Origin: Bacillota bacterium
Lineage (GTDB): Bacteria > Bacillota > Clostridia > Christensenellales > CALWSW01
Direction: 5' to 3'
DNA: 6,168 bases
NCBI GenBank assembly: GCA_023402915.1
Contig: JAEYFO010000254.1
Span: forward strand, 1-6,168
Shown here: piece after piece, positions 5,976 to 6,168 of the stretch
Layout of the letters: every line of letters starts with the position of its first letter
How positions within the stretch are numbered: the first letter of the stretch is position 1
Program-made: the position numbers and the translations under genes
Notes under the pieces: model-generated
The model's input: only the letters and a program-made list of their open reading frames with translations
Database searches by the model: none
Told to the model about the DNA's origin: nothing

Positions 5976-6078
5976 AGCGCCCCGCGCTGCGTCTGAAATG
6001 AGGACGAAGCGAATAGAATAAAGCAAAGCGGCTTTTTGACGATCGAAGTTTGACGCATGGCGCGAGGAGGGAAAGAAA

Positions 6079-6168
6079 ATGCGAAGAATTCTGGCGGCTT
6101 TTTTGTGCGCGGCGCTGCTTTTGACGGCGGGCTGCGCAAAACCGCAGCAGAGCGAGCCGGTGCTCGCC
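6079..6168 (+). CDS. Secreted lipoprotein, N-terminal fragment (runs off the window)
   Basis: Only the first 30 codons are present and the frame is open at the right edge. They encode a classic type II signal peptide: Arg2-Arg3, a hydrophobic core (4-15) and lipobox LTAGC with the lipidated Cys19, followed by a polar stretch rich in Gln, Ser and Pro. The mature protein should be anchored to the outer face of the membrane. GGAGG at about 6066-6070 lies 8 bases before the ATG. The gene is divergent from the NFACT gene and separated from it by 233 bases. The function (solute-binding protein, enzyme or other) cannot be told from the visible part. Confidence 0.85.
   Translation, partial: MRRILAAFLCAALLLTAGCAKPQQSEPVLA

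Noticed and set aside
5945..6139. Small minus-strand frame covering the NFACT promoter and the lipoprotein start
   Set aside because: It overlaps a good promoter and a clear signal peptide on the other strand and has no domain.

Overview
The window looks like chromosomal DNA from a GC-rich Firmicute, most likely an uncultured gut-type clostridium. The evidence is a BceAB-type peptide-antibiotic ABC transporter, a full-length RqcH/FbpA-type NFACT protein, strong GGAGG-like ribosome sites, a clean sigma-A promoter (TATAAT) and a lipobox-bearing lipoprotein. The genus cannot be fixed from this sequence.

Layout, left to right. Positions 1-311 carry no convincing gene. They hold a short GC-rich repeat cluster (6-96), a possible response-regulator box (147-160), a hairpin with a T-run that runs into a TATAAT (169-220), and a structured leader (241-280). 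Next, on the + strand, is a two-gene unit: an ABC ATPase (312-1082) and a ten-segment FtsX-like permease (1075-2823). The two overlap by 8 nt and are probably translationally coupled. The unit ends in a hairpin-rich gap with a strong, probably bidirectional terminator (2946-2982), which also serves the convergent minus-strand genes.

On the minus strand, an RqcH-type NFACT protein (5845 down to 4109) is read from a good sigma-A promoter (5948-5975). A metallo-beta-lactamase-fold hydrolase follows (3891 down to 3112) after a 217-nt gap full of palindromes. A divergent + strand gene starts at 6079 and runs off the window; its 30 visible codons encode a lipoprotein signal peptide.

Working together: the ATPase and permease are expected to form one membrane complex handling antimicrobial peptides or cell-wall precursor complexes. 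The usual histidine kinase and response regulator are not in the window. RqcH works on stalled 50S subunits and is functionally unrelated to the transporter. No wholly new multi-gene system is evident. The points most worth a second look are the short extracellular domain of the permease, the regulatory layout before the ATPase, and the palindromic elements in the gaps.
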